Positions 7,961 to 16,807 of a DNA stretch of 64,000 bases are shown piece after piece. Under the pieces are notes generated by a model. The model was not told the origin of the DNA. It saw only the letters and a program-made list of their open reading frames with translations, and did not search any database. The position numbers were made by a program, and so were the translations under genes. The DNA lies in NCBI GenBank assembly GCA_934276735.1, contig CAKQTG010000001.1, positions 422,741 through 486,740 on the forward strand. Reading direction: 5' to 3'. Each line of letters starts with the position of its first letter. Positions within the stretch are counted from its first letter, which is position 1. This stretch comes from an uncultured Alphaproteobacteria bacterium. GTDB lineage: Bacteria; Pseudomonadota; Alphaproteobacteria; Rs-D84.

Positions 7961-7992
7961 CCTTGGGTCATTTGATGAAAAACAACCCAAGG
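7961..7992 (+). promoter_or_regulatory. 8-bp inverted repeat spanning the transcription start and ribosome site
   Basis: CCTTGGGT and ACCCAAGG form a perfect inverted repeat with a 16-base spacer. The left arm abuts the -10 box and the right arm runs into the AAGGAG ribosome site. It may be a repressor operator, or an RNA stem masking the ribosome site if transcription starts early enough. Confidence 0.45.
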
Positions 7993-8002
7993 AGAAAGCA
8001 TA

Positions 8003-9241
8003 ATGAAAATCAAACCATTTGCCGGCGTTCGTCCCCCAAAAGATTTAGCGGCCCAGGTCGCATCGCGTCCATATGACGTTCTGAATTCTGTGGAGGCCAA
8101 GCAAGAGGCCGGTGAAAAATCACTGTTGCATATTATCAAACCAGAAATTGATTTTGACCCGATTGCCGATGAACATTCACAGGCTGTCTATGACAAAGCG
8201 GTTGAAAATTTCAAACTGTGGCAGGAACGTGGCTGGCTGGTCCAGGACCCAAAAGAAATGTATTACATCTATGCCCAGACAATGGACGGTCGCACCCAGT
8301 ATGGTTTGGTCGCGGCGGCAAATGTTGATGACTATATGTCGGGCAAAATTAAAAAGCACGAATTGACGCGCAAAGACAAAGAAGATGACCGTATGATTCA
8401 CGTTCGTATCCAAAACGCGAATATTGAACCGGTGTTTTTTGCGTATCCTGATGTTGATGAAATGAACAAAATTGTTTCGGACTGGGTTGCGTCGCACGCC
8501 CCAGAATATGACTTTGTCGCAGACGATGGTTTTGGCCACACGTTCTGGGCAATTACAGATGACGCGGTCAATGCACGCATAACCGAAATATTCAAAAATA
8601 TCCCGGCGATGTATGTTGCCGATGGTCACCACAGGACCGCCGCCGCCGCCCGTGTTGGCGCAGAAAAACGCGCACAAAATCCGAATCACACAGGAAACGA
8701 AGAATACAACTATTTCTTGGCGGTGATATTCCCAGAATCACAACTGCACGTTATTGACTATAACCGCGTGGTGCGTGATTTGAACGGGCTGACGCCGGAC
8801 GAATTCTTGGCACGCCTGGGCGAATCGTTTGATGTTGTTGATATGGGCACAGAAATTTACAAGCCGGCAAAACTGCATAACTTTGGTATGTATCTGAACG
8901 GCCATTGGTACAGTCTGACGGCGAAAGCGGGCACGTATAACGACAACGACCCGATTGGTGTTCTGGACGTGACAGTGCTGTCAAATTTGGTGTTTGATAA
9001 AATCTTGAACCTGGGCGATTTGCGCACCAGCAAGCGTATTGATTTCGTTGGTGGAATTCGCGGATTGGCCGAATTGCAAAAGCGCGTTGATTCGGGCGAA
9101 ATGGTTGCGGCGTTTGCGCTGTATCCTGTCACCATGCGCCAGATTATTGACATCGCCGATACTGGCAACATTATGCCACCCAAGACAACGTGGTTTGAAC
9201 CAAAGTTGCGCAGTGGTTTGGTAATACATAAACTGTCATAA
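8003..9241 (+). CDS. DUF1015 family protein
   Basis: The family is conserved but poorly characterised and is related to the SerK/ParB-like fold. The 412-aa length is typical. Recognisable blocks are the opening FAGVRPPKDLA, the HELTRKDKEDDR segment, and the MYVADGHHRTAAAARVG motif with the two His that mark the family. The C-terminus carries the conserved FALYPVTM and MPPKTTWFEPKL segments. The protein is cytosolic. AAGGAG lies ten bases before the ATG. The gene has its own promoter and a strong terminator, so it is monocistronic. A metal- or nucleotide-dependent role is inference only. Confidence 0.88.
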   Translation: MKIKPFAGVRPPKDLAAQVASRPYDVLNSVEAKQEAGEKSLLHIIKPEIDFDPIADEHSQAVYDKAVENFKLWQERGWLVQDPKEMYYIYAQTMDGRTQYGLVAAANVDDYMSGKIKKHELTRKDKEDDRMIHVRIQNANIEPVFFAYPDVDEMNKIVSDWVASHAPEYDFVADDGFGHTFWAITDDAVNARITEIFKNIPAMYVADGHHRTAAAARVGAEKRAQNPNHTGNEEYNYFLAVIFPESQLHVIDYNRVVRDLNGLTPDEFLARLGESFDVVDMGTEIYKPAKLHNFGMYLNGHWYSLTAKAGTYNDNDPIGVLDVTVLSNLVFDKILNLGDLRTSKRIDFVGGIRGLAELQKRVDSGEMVAAFALYPVTMRQIIDIADTGNIMPPKTTWFEPKLRSGLVIHKLS

Positions 9242-9266
9242 AAAACGGGGCATCGCCCCGTTTTTT
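9242..9266 (+). terminator. Intrinsic terminator after the DUF1015 gene
   Basis: AAAACGGGG pairs with CCCCGTTTT around CATCG and is followed by T residues. Confidence 0.85.
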
Positions 9267-9380
9267 ATTAGTGATAAAGCGAGTAAGTGATAGAGTGATA
9301 AAGTTTTCAGCATAAAAAATTAAAAACTTGTCGTTACTGCCGTTGCCAACTCACAAAATTCCCGTAGGTATTTTTTATGG

Positions 9381-9409
9381 TTGAAATTTAATTTTTTGGC
9401 GATTATAGT
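9381..9409 (+). promoter_or_regulatory. Sigma-70-type promoter for an intergenic RNA
   Basis: TTGAAA and TATAGT are separated by exactly 17 bases. No convincing gene starts just downstream, so the product is likely a non-coding RNA. Confidence 0.6.
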
Positions 9410-9415
9410 GAATAT

Positions 9416-9656
9416 GAATCCAAAGGGATTTGGGTTCGGGGCCTTCAACAAGCCCGTAAATCTGTGGTATGCGCGATGCGTATATCAAATCCGCACAGTA
9501 AAGCGGCGCACATGCGCCATTTATTGTATGTACCCCACCATTATGGTCGGGGATCCACCGGTAATACAACAGGGGAAACCCAAAGATCGGTGGGGTCATT
9601 CTGATTTATGATTTGTTGAAATCCCCGACCGTCAAATAATTTTTGGCGGTTTTTTG
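9416..9656 (+). ncRNA. Candidate ~240-nt small RNA or leader
   Basis: The transcript would run from the promoter at 9381-9409 to the terminator at 9628-9656. It can form a perfect 10-bp long-range helix (GGTCGGGGAT at 9545-9554 with ATCCCCGACC at 9621-9630) and a 5'-3' pairing (GGGATTT at 9425-9431 with AAATCCC at 9619-9625) that competes for the same 3' bases. It does not match the tmRNA, RNase P or SRP RNA signatures I know. A 6S-like RNA or an attenuating leader for the autotransporter downstream are possibilities. Confidence 0.5.
9628..9656 (+). terminator. Intrinsic terminator of the candidate small RNA
   Basis: ACCGTCAAA pairs with TTTGGCGGT (9 bp, one G-U) and is followed by TTTTT. 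Confidence 0.75.
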
Positions 9657-9697
9657 TAATTTGTTTTGACGTATGTCCTGGGGCGATAATTTTGCAC

Positions 9698-9725
9698 TTG
9701 CAAGCGTCAAAACAGATGGTATAAA
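9698..9725 (+). promoter_or_regulatory. Promoter of the Pmp-like autotransporter
   Basis: TTGCAA and TATAAA are separated by 16 bases, about 55 bases upstream of the start codon. This gives the autotransporter its own promoter after the small-RNA terminator. Confidence 0.55.
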
Positions 9726-9779
9726 TAAAACTAACAGACGATGAAAATCGTCATCATTTGGAATGAAAAGGAGAGCCTT

Positions 9780-12700
9780 ATGAAAATGTCCCGTACAGCA
9801 ATCAAAGAATTAACCGCGGCATATCGTGCCGTATTGAAACATGCATTTATTGCCGCAATGGGCGCAATGGTCGTTATCGGTGGCGCATCAGCCGAAAATA
9901 CGAACAATCGTGAATACTTTACAGCAGATACAGAATGGTCTGGTAAAAATATTTCAAACAATGATTTTAAGTATGCCGAAGGTCGGACTGATAAAAACAA
10001 AGCGTTTGGAGGATTGGCTTTTGTTGATGGGGCAAAATTGACGGTTGCAGATTCTGTGTTTGACAATAACACATTTGATTATGTTGGTGGTGTTTTTGCA
10101 ACTGGCGTCGGTGGGGGCGTATTAGATGTATCTGGTTCAACATTTTCTAATAATCATAGCACATTTGATGGTGGTGCCATTGGTGGCTATGGCGTGTTAA
10201 AGGTCACAAATTCTACATTTGTTGGAAACACAACAGATTTGACCAAGGATGCCGAAGGTAATTATACTGTTGCAGTTGAGGATAATTTGCCAGTAGGCGG
10301 TGGTGCAATTTCGTTTGGTGCGGTTTCATCATCAGATATTGCATCAATCAATGACACAAAATTTATTAATAATGTGTCTGGAATAAATGGTGGTGCTATT
10401 GGAACGCGTTTGGGCAAGGATGCAAATAACAGTGCAGCAAAATTAAACGTATCGGCAACGTTTGAAGGCAATCGCGCATATCAAAATGGTGGTGCGATTT
10501 ATAATACGTTTTATGCGAATAATGGTTTGGAATTGGGCGATGGTGTGACCGTGGCTGGTAATTTTACCAAAAATTCCGCAGGCAAAAACGGTGGCGCAAT
10601 CTTTAACGATGGTGCCAAGGACAATATTGGTAATGCCGGTGGCGTTATGACCATTCGCGATTCGTTGTTCAGTGAAAACAGTGCAACAAAATGGGGCGGG
10701 GCAATCTTTAACAGTGGCACATTGACACTGGGCGATGGCGTTTCGTTCACAGGCAACAGCGCAACAGATGGTGGTGCGGTTTGGAATGACGGTAAAATGG
10801 AAATCGCCGCAGGAACTAAGTTTGTTGGCAATAATAGTAAAAATGCCGCTGGTGCGTTGTATAACAATGGTACTGGAACATTGGACAATCTGATTGGTGT
10901 TGTTTTTGAAAATAATACCGCGGCGAAGGGTGGTGCTATTAACAATTCAAAAACATCAGCCAGCGTCAAGGGTGGAATAATAAATCTGATTTCAAAATCA
11001 CATTTCATTGGTAATTCTGGTGGAATATCTCAAGGGGGGGCAATCCGTAATCAGGGAACTATATCTAAAATTGAAAAGAGTGTATTTGACTCCAACGTCG
11101 CAGGAAATGGTGGCGCAATCAATAATGGAACCTGGGGCAGCGTGGTAGAAGGTATTTATCAGACAAAGTTTATCAATAATACGGCGGTTGTGGGACCAGC
11201 CCAGCAAGGTGGTGCGATTGTCAATGCAGGACACATCGGCATTATTGATGAAACGGTGTTTGAATCAAACCATGCTGGCAAGATTGGTGGTGCAATAGCA
11301 AATGTGACCCCACAAAATAGTGGTGGCGACCCTGCAGAGGTTAATATTGCAAATTCTACATTTACAGGTAATGTTGCCGGTGAAAGCGGTGGTGCAATAT
11401 ACAATGCCACAGGTGGGGCGGTAAGTCTGTCTGGGGAAAATACGTTTACTGGTAATATGGCGGGTGGCGTCGGAAACGATATTCACAATTTGGGTAAATT
11501 GACGGTGTCGGGCGGCACAACGACCATTGATGGCGGTATCACAGGCGATGGCGCATTGACCATTGCTGATGGCGCAACACTGAATATCGGTACCACAACG
11601 GTTCAACAAAAAGAATTGACACTGGACGGCACGGTTGGAGTATCACTGATAGACGCTGAAAATTACGGTAAATTGTGGGTGGAAACATATACAGGCAACG
11701 GTAAGATTGCGCTGAATGTTGCAACGCCTGGGACATACGATGTTTTTGGAGAGTATGTCGTGTATGATAATGTTGATGCCGGTGCGGTATATAACATGGT
11801 CAGAGATGGCGGTAAGTTCACTTTCAAAACCAAAGCAGTGAATGAAATTGCAGCTGACACTGGGTTGACGAATGTTGCCGCAAATACGGTTGCTGCGTTG
11901 GCAAATGCAGATAACAATTTGGCAAATATTGCATCGCTGAACGCGCAACAGGCATTGCGTAATGGCGATACAGATTATGTTGAAATCGAATCTGCCAAGG
12001 CAAACCCAATTGATCAACCTGTCGTTCAATCGGTTGCGCAATCTGTTCAGGGCGCAGTCATGACACTGGCGGCGAATCGTATGGCGGGCACACCATCGGC
12101 GGGCACAATGGGCCGCAGCGGTGGTGATTTGTCTGATGCTGATTACGGCGTGTGGGCACAGGGTATGTTTAACAAATCCAAATTCAATGGCCAGTTCAAC
12201 GGATACACCCGTGGTGTGTCGGCTGGGTTTGATGCGCTGATTGACAAACAGTACACGATTGGTTTGGGTTATGCGTTCGGACATTCTGATGTTCATGCCA
12301 ATGGCGGTCGCGATACCGAAATTGACAGCAATAGCATATTTGCATATGCCCAGTACAAGCCAAGCGAATGGTTCGTCAATGCGGCATTGAATTACACAAT
12401 GTCAAAATATACCGAAACCGTTGACGCATTTGGTGTTCGTCTGAAATCAGACCACGATACTGATGCGTTCGGTGGCCAGGTTATGACCGGTTATGATTTT
12501 GCATCAGGCCTGACGCCGGAAATTGGTCTGCGCTATTTGCACGTGACCCAGGACGGATACAATAACGGTCTGGCACACGTCAGCAGCGATGATACAGATT
12601 TCTTGACTGGAATTGCCGGTATGAAATATCGTTTCGCAATTGAAAACGATTCGGTTATCAACTGGTTCCCAGAACTGCGTGCGGCGGCGACGTATGATTT

Positions 12701-12911
12701 TGTGTCTGACCGTGCGATGTCCACCGTTACAATGCCAGGCGCGGCGTCCTATGTGGTTGATGGCGACCGTCTGTCCCGATTCGGTGGGGAATTCGGAATT
12801 GGTCTGACCGCAGAATACAAAGGACTGGAAATCTCGCTGGTTTATGATTTGGATCTGCACAAAGATTACACATCACAAACCGGTATGGCAAAATTCAGAT
12901 ATGAATTCTGA
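9780..12911 (+). CDS. Pmp-like autotransporter with GGAI/FxxN-type beta-helix repeats
   Basis: This is a type V secretion protein, with passenger exported through its own C-terminal barrel. The 1043-aa product has an extended N-terminal basic region and signal peptide (about 1-40, ending GGASAEN). A passenger of about 700 residues is built of repeated NSTFxGN / GGAI(F/Y)N motifs, the pattern of chlamydial polymorphic membrane proteins and other parallel beta-helices. The autotransporter barrel begins near DLSDADYGVWAQGMF and ends in FRYEF with a terminal Phe, as expected for BAM recognition. The start was moved to the ATG preceded by AAAAGGAG. It has its own promoter and a strong terminator. 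Confidence 0.92.
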   Translation: MKMSRTAIKELTAAYRAVLKHAFIAAMGAMVVIGGASAENTNNREYFTADTEWSGKNISNNDFKYAEGRTDKNKAFGGLAFVDGAKLTVADSVFDNNTFDYVGGVFATGVGGGVLDVSGSTFSNNHSTFDGGAIGGYGVLKVTNSTFVGNTTDLTKDAEGNYTVAVEDNLPVGGGAISFGAVSSSDIASINDTKFINNVSGINGGAIGTRLGKDANNSAAKLNVSATFEGNRAYQNGGAIYNTFYANNGLELGDGVTVAGNFTKNSAGKNGGAIFNDGAKDNIGNAGGVMTIRDSLFSENSATKWGGAIFNSGTLTLGDGVSFTGNSATDGGAVWNDGKMEIAAGTKFVGNNSKNAAGALYNNGTGTLDNLIGVVFENNTAAKGGAINNSKTSASVKGGIINLISKSHFIGNSGGISQGGAIRNQGTISKIEKSVFDSNVAGNGGAINNGTWGSVVEGIYQTKFINNTAVVGPAQQGGAIVNAGHIGIIDETVFESNHAGKIGGAIANVTPQNSGGDPAEVNIANSTFTGNVAGESGGAIYNATGGAVSLSGENTFTGNMAGGVGNDIHNLGKLTVSGGTTTIDGGITGDGALTIADGATLNIGTTTVQQKELTLDGTVGVSLIDAENYGKLWVETYTGNGKIALNVATPGTYDVFGEYVVYDNVDAGAVYNMVRDGGKFTFKTKAVNEIAADTGLTNVAANTVAALANADNNLANIASLNAQQALRNGDTDYVEIESAKANPIDQPVVQSVAQSVQGAVMTLAANRMAGTPSAGTMGRSGGDLSDADYGVWAQGMFNKSKFNGQFNGYTRGVSAGFDALIDKQYTIGLGYAFGHSDVHANGGRDTEIDSNSIFAYAQYKPSEWFVNAALNYTMSKYTETVDAFGVRLKSDHDTDAFGGQVMTGYDFASGLTPEIGLRYLHVTQDGYNNGLAHVSSDDTDFLTGIAGMKYRFAIENDSVINWFPELRAAATYDFVSDRAMSTVTMPGAASYVVDGDRLSRFGGEFGIGLTAEYKGLEISLVYDLDLHKDYTSQTGMAKFRYEF

Positions 12912-12918
12912 TAGAACA

Positions 12919-12947
12919 GAAACGGGGCAATGCCCCGTTTCTTTTTT
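12919..12947 (+). terminator. Intrinsic terminator after the autotransporter
   Basis: GAAACGGGGC pairs with GCCCCGTTTC and is followed by six T. Confidence 0.88.
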
Positions 12948-12987
12948 CAGTAATAAAGTTTAAATTGTCGGCCCACAGAGCAGGGGG

Positions 12988-13692
12988 TTATTTAAAATAT
13001 TTGCTGTGTTGTTCTTGGGATATTTTATACATTTTGTCAAACAGTGCGTCGGCATCGGCGCGTGTTGCGGGGCCCGATGTTGTGCCACCAATATCGGCAC
13101 CGTTTAATATAACCAGACGACTGGGGGCCAGGTCATTGCCACATTCGATAAAGTATTCGGCACTGTCGTAATATTTACCAAAACAGCGACCGTTTGCAAT
13201 CCCGGCATATCCGGCATCGGCCAGTGCATTGCACGATGGTTGCGCACCGCGTGTGATTTCGCCATTACCCAATGTTTCATACACATCGTATCCCGCCGCG
13301 CCCAGGACACCATTGCACCATACGTTCACGTATTGCCCGTCCAGTGAAACGGTTGTGCCATTTGAACTGGTCTTGCGTGAACCAAAGCAATCGCCATTTA
13401 ATATATTTATGTCATAGTCACGGGTATTGATTCCCGCGCCACGTGAAATTTCTGCGCGTCCGATTGGGGTTGCGTCGTCTGATTGCGGACTGAGTGCCGC
13501 ACCGCAAATCATTTTGATTCCGCGACAATTACTGGTCGCGTCCCATAATTCGGTGTCATAACCCGCGCCCATTGAAACATAGCATTTTGTTGGATCCAGG
13601 CGGCAAACCGTCGGCTGTTGCCACCAGGGGGTGGCGGCTGTTGCCGCGCCACATAATACCGAAATCACAGAAAACGCAAATATTTTTTTCAT
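12988..13692 (-). CDS. Secreted Cys-rich protein, 234 aa, with an internal duplication
   Basis: The product starts with a clear signal peptide (KKIFAFSVISVLCGAATAA) and is otherwise extracytoplasmic, Gly-rich and Cys-containing. Two related segments are visible: EISRGA...NGDCFGS...VNVWCNG and EITRGA...NGRCFGK...YFIECGN, suggesting a duplicated disulfide-stabilised domain. The C-terminus is a short charged helix (ADALFDKMYKISQEQHSKYFK). I do not recognise the family. The start was shortened to the Met before KKIF because it begins the signal peptide and has AAGAGA upstream. It lies 59 bases downstream of the 851-aa Cys-rich protein on the same strand, so the two are probably co-expressed. Confidence 0.8.
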   Translation of the reverse strand: MKKIFAFSVISVLCGAATAATPWWQQPTVCRLDPTKCYVSMGAGYDTELWDATSNCRGIKMICGAALSPQSDDATPIGRAEISRGAGINTRDYDINILNGDCFGSRKTSSNGTTVSLDGQYVNVWCNGVLGAAGYDVYETLGNGEITRGAQPSCNALADAGYAGIANGRCFGKYYDSAEYFIECGNDLAPSRLVILNGADIGGTTSGPATRADADALFDKMYKISQEQHSKYFK

Positions 13693-13751
13693 TTCAATCT
13701 CTTGGTATGTGTGTATTCTACCAGAATTTGCCCCGATATGCAAGGTCGCCA

Positions 13752-16307
13752 CTATTGCCCAGTGCCTGTGCCACCGCCCGATGTGTTGTCGCTTGTCGTT
13801 GCGCCATTGGTGGTTGAGTTGTTATTACTGGTTGTTTCGTCATCTGAGGCACGGCAATAACCCCATTTTGTATTTGCACCTGTTTCGGAATAGAATTTCT
13901 GGTGCAATTTATGTCCCGTAATGTCATGCTTGCCGTTACCACCTTTCGTGTTGTTTGTGGCCTGTTGGTCGGTTGTGGTTTCGGTGGAATCGTTTTCTTC
14001 TTGGTCAATCCATTGCGTATCAACCCACAGTCCGTTCAGACGTTTGCATTCCGCCGCTAGCACTGTTGCCATTTCAACACGTATTGAATCCATGACGACA
14101 TTTACATCTTCCATAACAGTGGTCGGCAATACGTAATTGGATTTGGTCGCCTCGGACGGACGGACACAGGTCTGCATTGCGTAGCGCACCATTTTTTGAT
14201 ACAGACTGCCGATATAGTCGGTGCCACATTTGCTGGTGTCAACCTCTGGTTCGTCCGGCGTTTCTGTGCCGCCGCATACACCATCCGTGCATGGCTGGCA
14301 ACTGTTGCCGGTGGTGAGGGTGTTGTCTGCAACCCATATACCGTTTTTACGGACCGCCAGGAAGTAACCTTGTTTGCAACGCGTGTATTGTTTGCTGGTT
14401 GGGCAAATGTATCCGGATGCGGTTGATGTGTCGCCATCGTCACCGCCCGGTGTATTGCCGCCGGTATCATCATCGCCACCACTGTCGCCATTATTGCGAT
14501 TCCACAATTCCTGGTTACACTGGTAATTTGTGGCGTATTGCTGTTCGCCCGGCGCATACACGCGGCAACCATACGGATATGCGTGCAGACTGTCGTTAGA
14601 TGGGACGGCGCACATGTCGCGTGCAAATTCTTGCAAAGTGACACGGCATTCCTTGCCAATCTTTTGATCGGTGATGTTGCGCATGGCCTGGACCAGTAAA
14701 TCCAGGGCGTTGCCGGAACCGTCGCTATATAACATGCTGCACGCCTGTAATTTTTCCTTGCACATTTCTTCGGATAATTCCAGGCGCGACCCCCGTAATA
14801 ATTGCTCTTTGACATTACTAAAATCTTTTAACGATTTGCTCTGTTCATCGTAACAGGCATTTACGACGTCCAGACATTCGTTTTTGACGGTGCGGATTCG
14901 TTCATGCTGGCCCTGGTATATTTCGGCGATTGCCTGGCGCATGAATTCATCCCACACATCGTCGGCCAGATCGCGACACGTGTCCAGTCCGCGCGCGGCG
15001 TATGCACGCTTGCTGTTTAATTCGGCGACAATCAGGCGGTTTGAAGGATTGGTCAACACGTCGCCCGATAATGAAATCTGGGTTTCCAATTGGTAAAAAT
15101 CCGCCGTGTAAATAGGTTCGCCCTTGTCCCGGGTCAGATACCGGCCAGATATATCCAGACAATGAACATAATCTGTGCCACACGCCGTGTCGGCGGTGAT
15201 ATCCTTGCGCACCTGGGCGATACAGTCGTTGATTGATGTTGAATTATGGGCGTTATAATTTTCCAGACGCGCGTCGTTCATTTCGCGCTCGGTGCTGCGT
15301 ATCGTGCCCTGGGCGGTCGCCAGTTTTTTATTCAGTGCCGTCAGCAATGTTGTGCAATCGTTTTCAATATACATGCCATACGCTGCGACAACCATGTTCA
15401 GGGTTGATCGTGACGGACAGCGTTCAGAAACCAAATCGGCACACTGGCTGTGCACCGCGTTGTATAATGATTCCCCGGTCAGGTTCGCAATGTTTGCGCC
15501 CGATGCCAAATCTGTGGTTGCCCAGATTGCGTTTATGTCGCCGGCGATGTCCAGTGTCCCCAGTGTTGATAACGAATTTGATTTGGTCTTGGTTAAAACC
15601 GCACTGATACCGGCCAGTTTTTGCGCCGATGATGAATTGTCGCGTGCGGTTGATGCCGCAGTTTCGCCGGTGGTCGCGTTGACCATTGCCTTGACCTCGG
15701 CCGCGGTTTTGGGAATAACCTCTATATTCAAGTTCTTGAAATCTTGCAGTTGGTCAGATGCCTGGCCCAGGGCGCGTTCACGTGATTTTATTTCGGTCAG
15801 CTTGGACGAGCATACGCACCGACGGTATGTGTCATCTTGTTTTGCACAGAATTGATCCATGCATGAAAAGTATGCGTCACGGCACGTGTTGTATCCGGTG
15901 CCAAATGTGTTTGTGCCGGCCGCCGATGTGGTGGTGGCGCGGGCGACCGCCCCGCTGCGCGCGACGGTTTTTGTTGCACTGCGTGCAGATGATTGTGTCG
16001 TGGTCGCACTGCGCGCGGTGGTTGTTGCACTGCGTGCGGTGGTGTTGGTGCGGGCCGCACTGCGCGCCGTGGCGGTGCGGTTGACCGTATTGCGTGCGGT
16101 GGTGCGCGCCGTTGCATTACGTGCGGTGGTCGCGGTTGCCCCCGTGCGCGTTGATGTTTGTTGTGATTGTGCGGTGTCTGATTTTGCGCGCGTGGTGACA
16201 CTGTCTCTGGGCGTGGTGCGGGTGACGCTGGACGCGCTGCGCACCGCGGCATCGGCAAAACCGATGCCGGCACAGAGTGTTGCGGCAAAAAGCAAAATCT
16301 TTTTCAT
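13752..16307 (-). CDS. Large secreted Cys-rich paralogue 1 (851 aa) with a Thr/Ala/Arg-rich stalk
   Basis: A signal peptide (about 1-21, GIGFADA) leads into a ~110-residue low-complexity stalk of repeated AR-S/T-ATTT units. The signature shared with the two genes across infA follows: CRDAYFSCMDQFC, then CVCS, a predicted coiled coil, and further Cys-pair helices (LYNAVHSQCADLV, ENDCTTLL, CGTDYVHCLD, DTCRDLADDVWDEF, ECLDVVNACYDEQ). A Gly/Asp linker separates a C-terminal Cys-rich module (ICPTSKQYTRCKQGYFL, CQPCTDGVC) and a Ser/Thr/Asn-rich tail. The function is unknown. The start is the Met beginning the signal peptide; AAGG lies immediately upstream, closer than usual. The gene is transcribed away from infA. 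Confidence 0.85.
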   Translation of the reverse strand: MKKILLFAATLCAGIGFADAAVRSASSVTRTTPRDSVTTRAKSDTAQSQQTSTRTGATATTARNATARTTARNTVNRTATARSAARTNTTARSATTTARSATTTQSSARSATKTVARSGAVARATTTSAAGTNTFGTGYNTCRDAYFSCMDQFCAKQDDTYRRCVCSSKLTEIKSRERALGQASDQLQDFKNLNIEVIPKTAAEVKAMVNATTGETAASTARDNSSSAQKLAGISAVLTKTKSNSLSTLGTLDIAGDINAIWATTDLASGANIANLTGESLYNAVHSQCADLVSERCPSRSTLNMVVAAYGMYIENDCTTLLTALNKKLATAQGTIRSTEREMNDARLENYNAHNSTSINDCIAQVRKDITADTACGTDYVHCLDISGRYLTRDKGEPIYTADFYQLETQISLSGDVLTNPSNRLIVAELNSKRAYAARGLDTCRDLADDVWDEFMRQAIAEIYQGQHERIRTVKNECLDVVNACYDEQSKSLKDFSNVKEQLLRGSRLELSEEMCKEKLQACSMLYSDGSGNALDLLVQAMRNITDQKIGKECRVTLQEFARDMCAVPSNDSLHAYPYGCRVYAPGEQQYATNYQCNQELWNRNNGDSGGDDDTGGNTPGGDDGDTSTASGYICPTSKQYTRCKQGYFLAVRKNGIWVADNTLTTGNSCQPCTDGVCGGTETPDEPEVDTSKCGTDYIGSLYQKMVRYAMQTCVRPSEATKSNYVLPTTVMEDVNVVMDSIRVEMATVLAAECKRLNGLWVDTQWIDQEENDSTETTTDQQATNNTKGGNGKHDITGHKLHQKFYSETGANTKWGYCRASDDETTSNNNSTTNGATTSDNTSGGGTGTGQ

Positions 16308-16389
16308 CCTTGGCTTTGTGATAATGATAGCAAAAATGCCCTTTTCGGGGCAAGGGTTATTTCGCACAATCGCGCAATTTTTTTGCAAA

Positions 16390-16412
16390 AATAATCCCGC
16401 AGATTACGGGAC
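16390..16412 (-). terminator. Probable terminator of infA
   Basis: On the minus strand TCCCG and CGGGA pair around a 7-base loop and are followed by TTATTTTT, just after the infA stop. Confidence 0.55.
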
Positions 16413-16418
16413 TTTTTA

Positions 16419-16667
16419 TTAATTATTTGTATCTGTGTTGGACGGACGGTTACGTTCAACAAATGTGATACGTCCCTTGTCCAAATCGTATGGGGTCATT
16501 TCAACACGGACGCGTTCGCCAATGTTGACCCAGATGCGCGCCTTGCGCATTTTGCCACACACGGTGGCCAAAATTTCGTGACCGTTTTCCAATTTAACAC
16601 GAAACATCGTGTTCGGTAATTTATCTTCGACCGTGCCACTGAATACAATTACATCATCTTTTGCCAT
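16419..16667 (-). CDS. infA: Translation initiation factor IF-1
   Basis: IF-1 occupies the ribosomal A site during initiation. The 82-aa protein is a single OB fold with the family sequence pattern: [21 protein letters not shown] at the start (a GTV-E-LPN core), [13 protein letters not shown], an [23 protein letters not shown] segment and a short Asn/Thr tail. The ATG is preceded by AAGGA at a normal distance. It stands between two divergently oriented Cys-rich protein loci, with the 851-aa gene starting 112 bases downstream on the same strand. Confidence 0.96.
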   Translation of the reverse strand: MAKDDVIVFSGTVEDKLPNTMFRVKLENGHEILATVCGKMRKARIWVNIGERVRVEMTPYDLDKGRITFVERNRPSNTDTNN

Positions 16668-16750
16668 AGTTTATCCTTAGCATTTTTCTGAATTTTTACT
16701 GGTCTAATATTATATTTTTGCATAAAAAATTGCAAGTTGTTTTTATCTGC

Positions 16751-16779
16751 TTGCACGGCGGGGCCGGATTTGATAAAAT
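16751..16779 (+). promoter_or_regulatory. Promoter of the Cys-rich paralogue 2/3 operon
   Basis: TTGCAC and TAAAAT are separated by exactly 17 bases, 28 bases upstream of the ATG at 16808. Confidence 0.6.
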
Positions 16780-16807
16780 TAGACATAATAATGTAGGGTG
16801 GAGTCAT

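Noticed and set aside
9381..9611. 76-codon frame MKFNFLAIIVN... over the candidate small RNA
   Set aside because: Its ATG is on the -35 box of the promoter, it has no ribosome site and its sequence shows no protein-like pattern. The RNA interpretation explains the promoter and terminator better.
15859..16422. 187-codon plus-strand frame opposite the stalk of the 851-aa Cys-rich protein
   Set aside because: It is the Val/Ala/Arg-rich reverse reading of the Thr/Ala/Arg repeats. The minus-strand gene has a signal peptide and a family signature.
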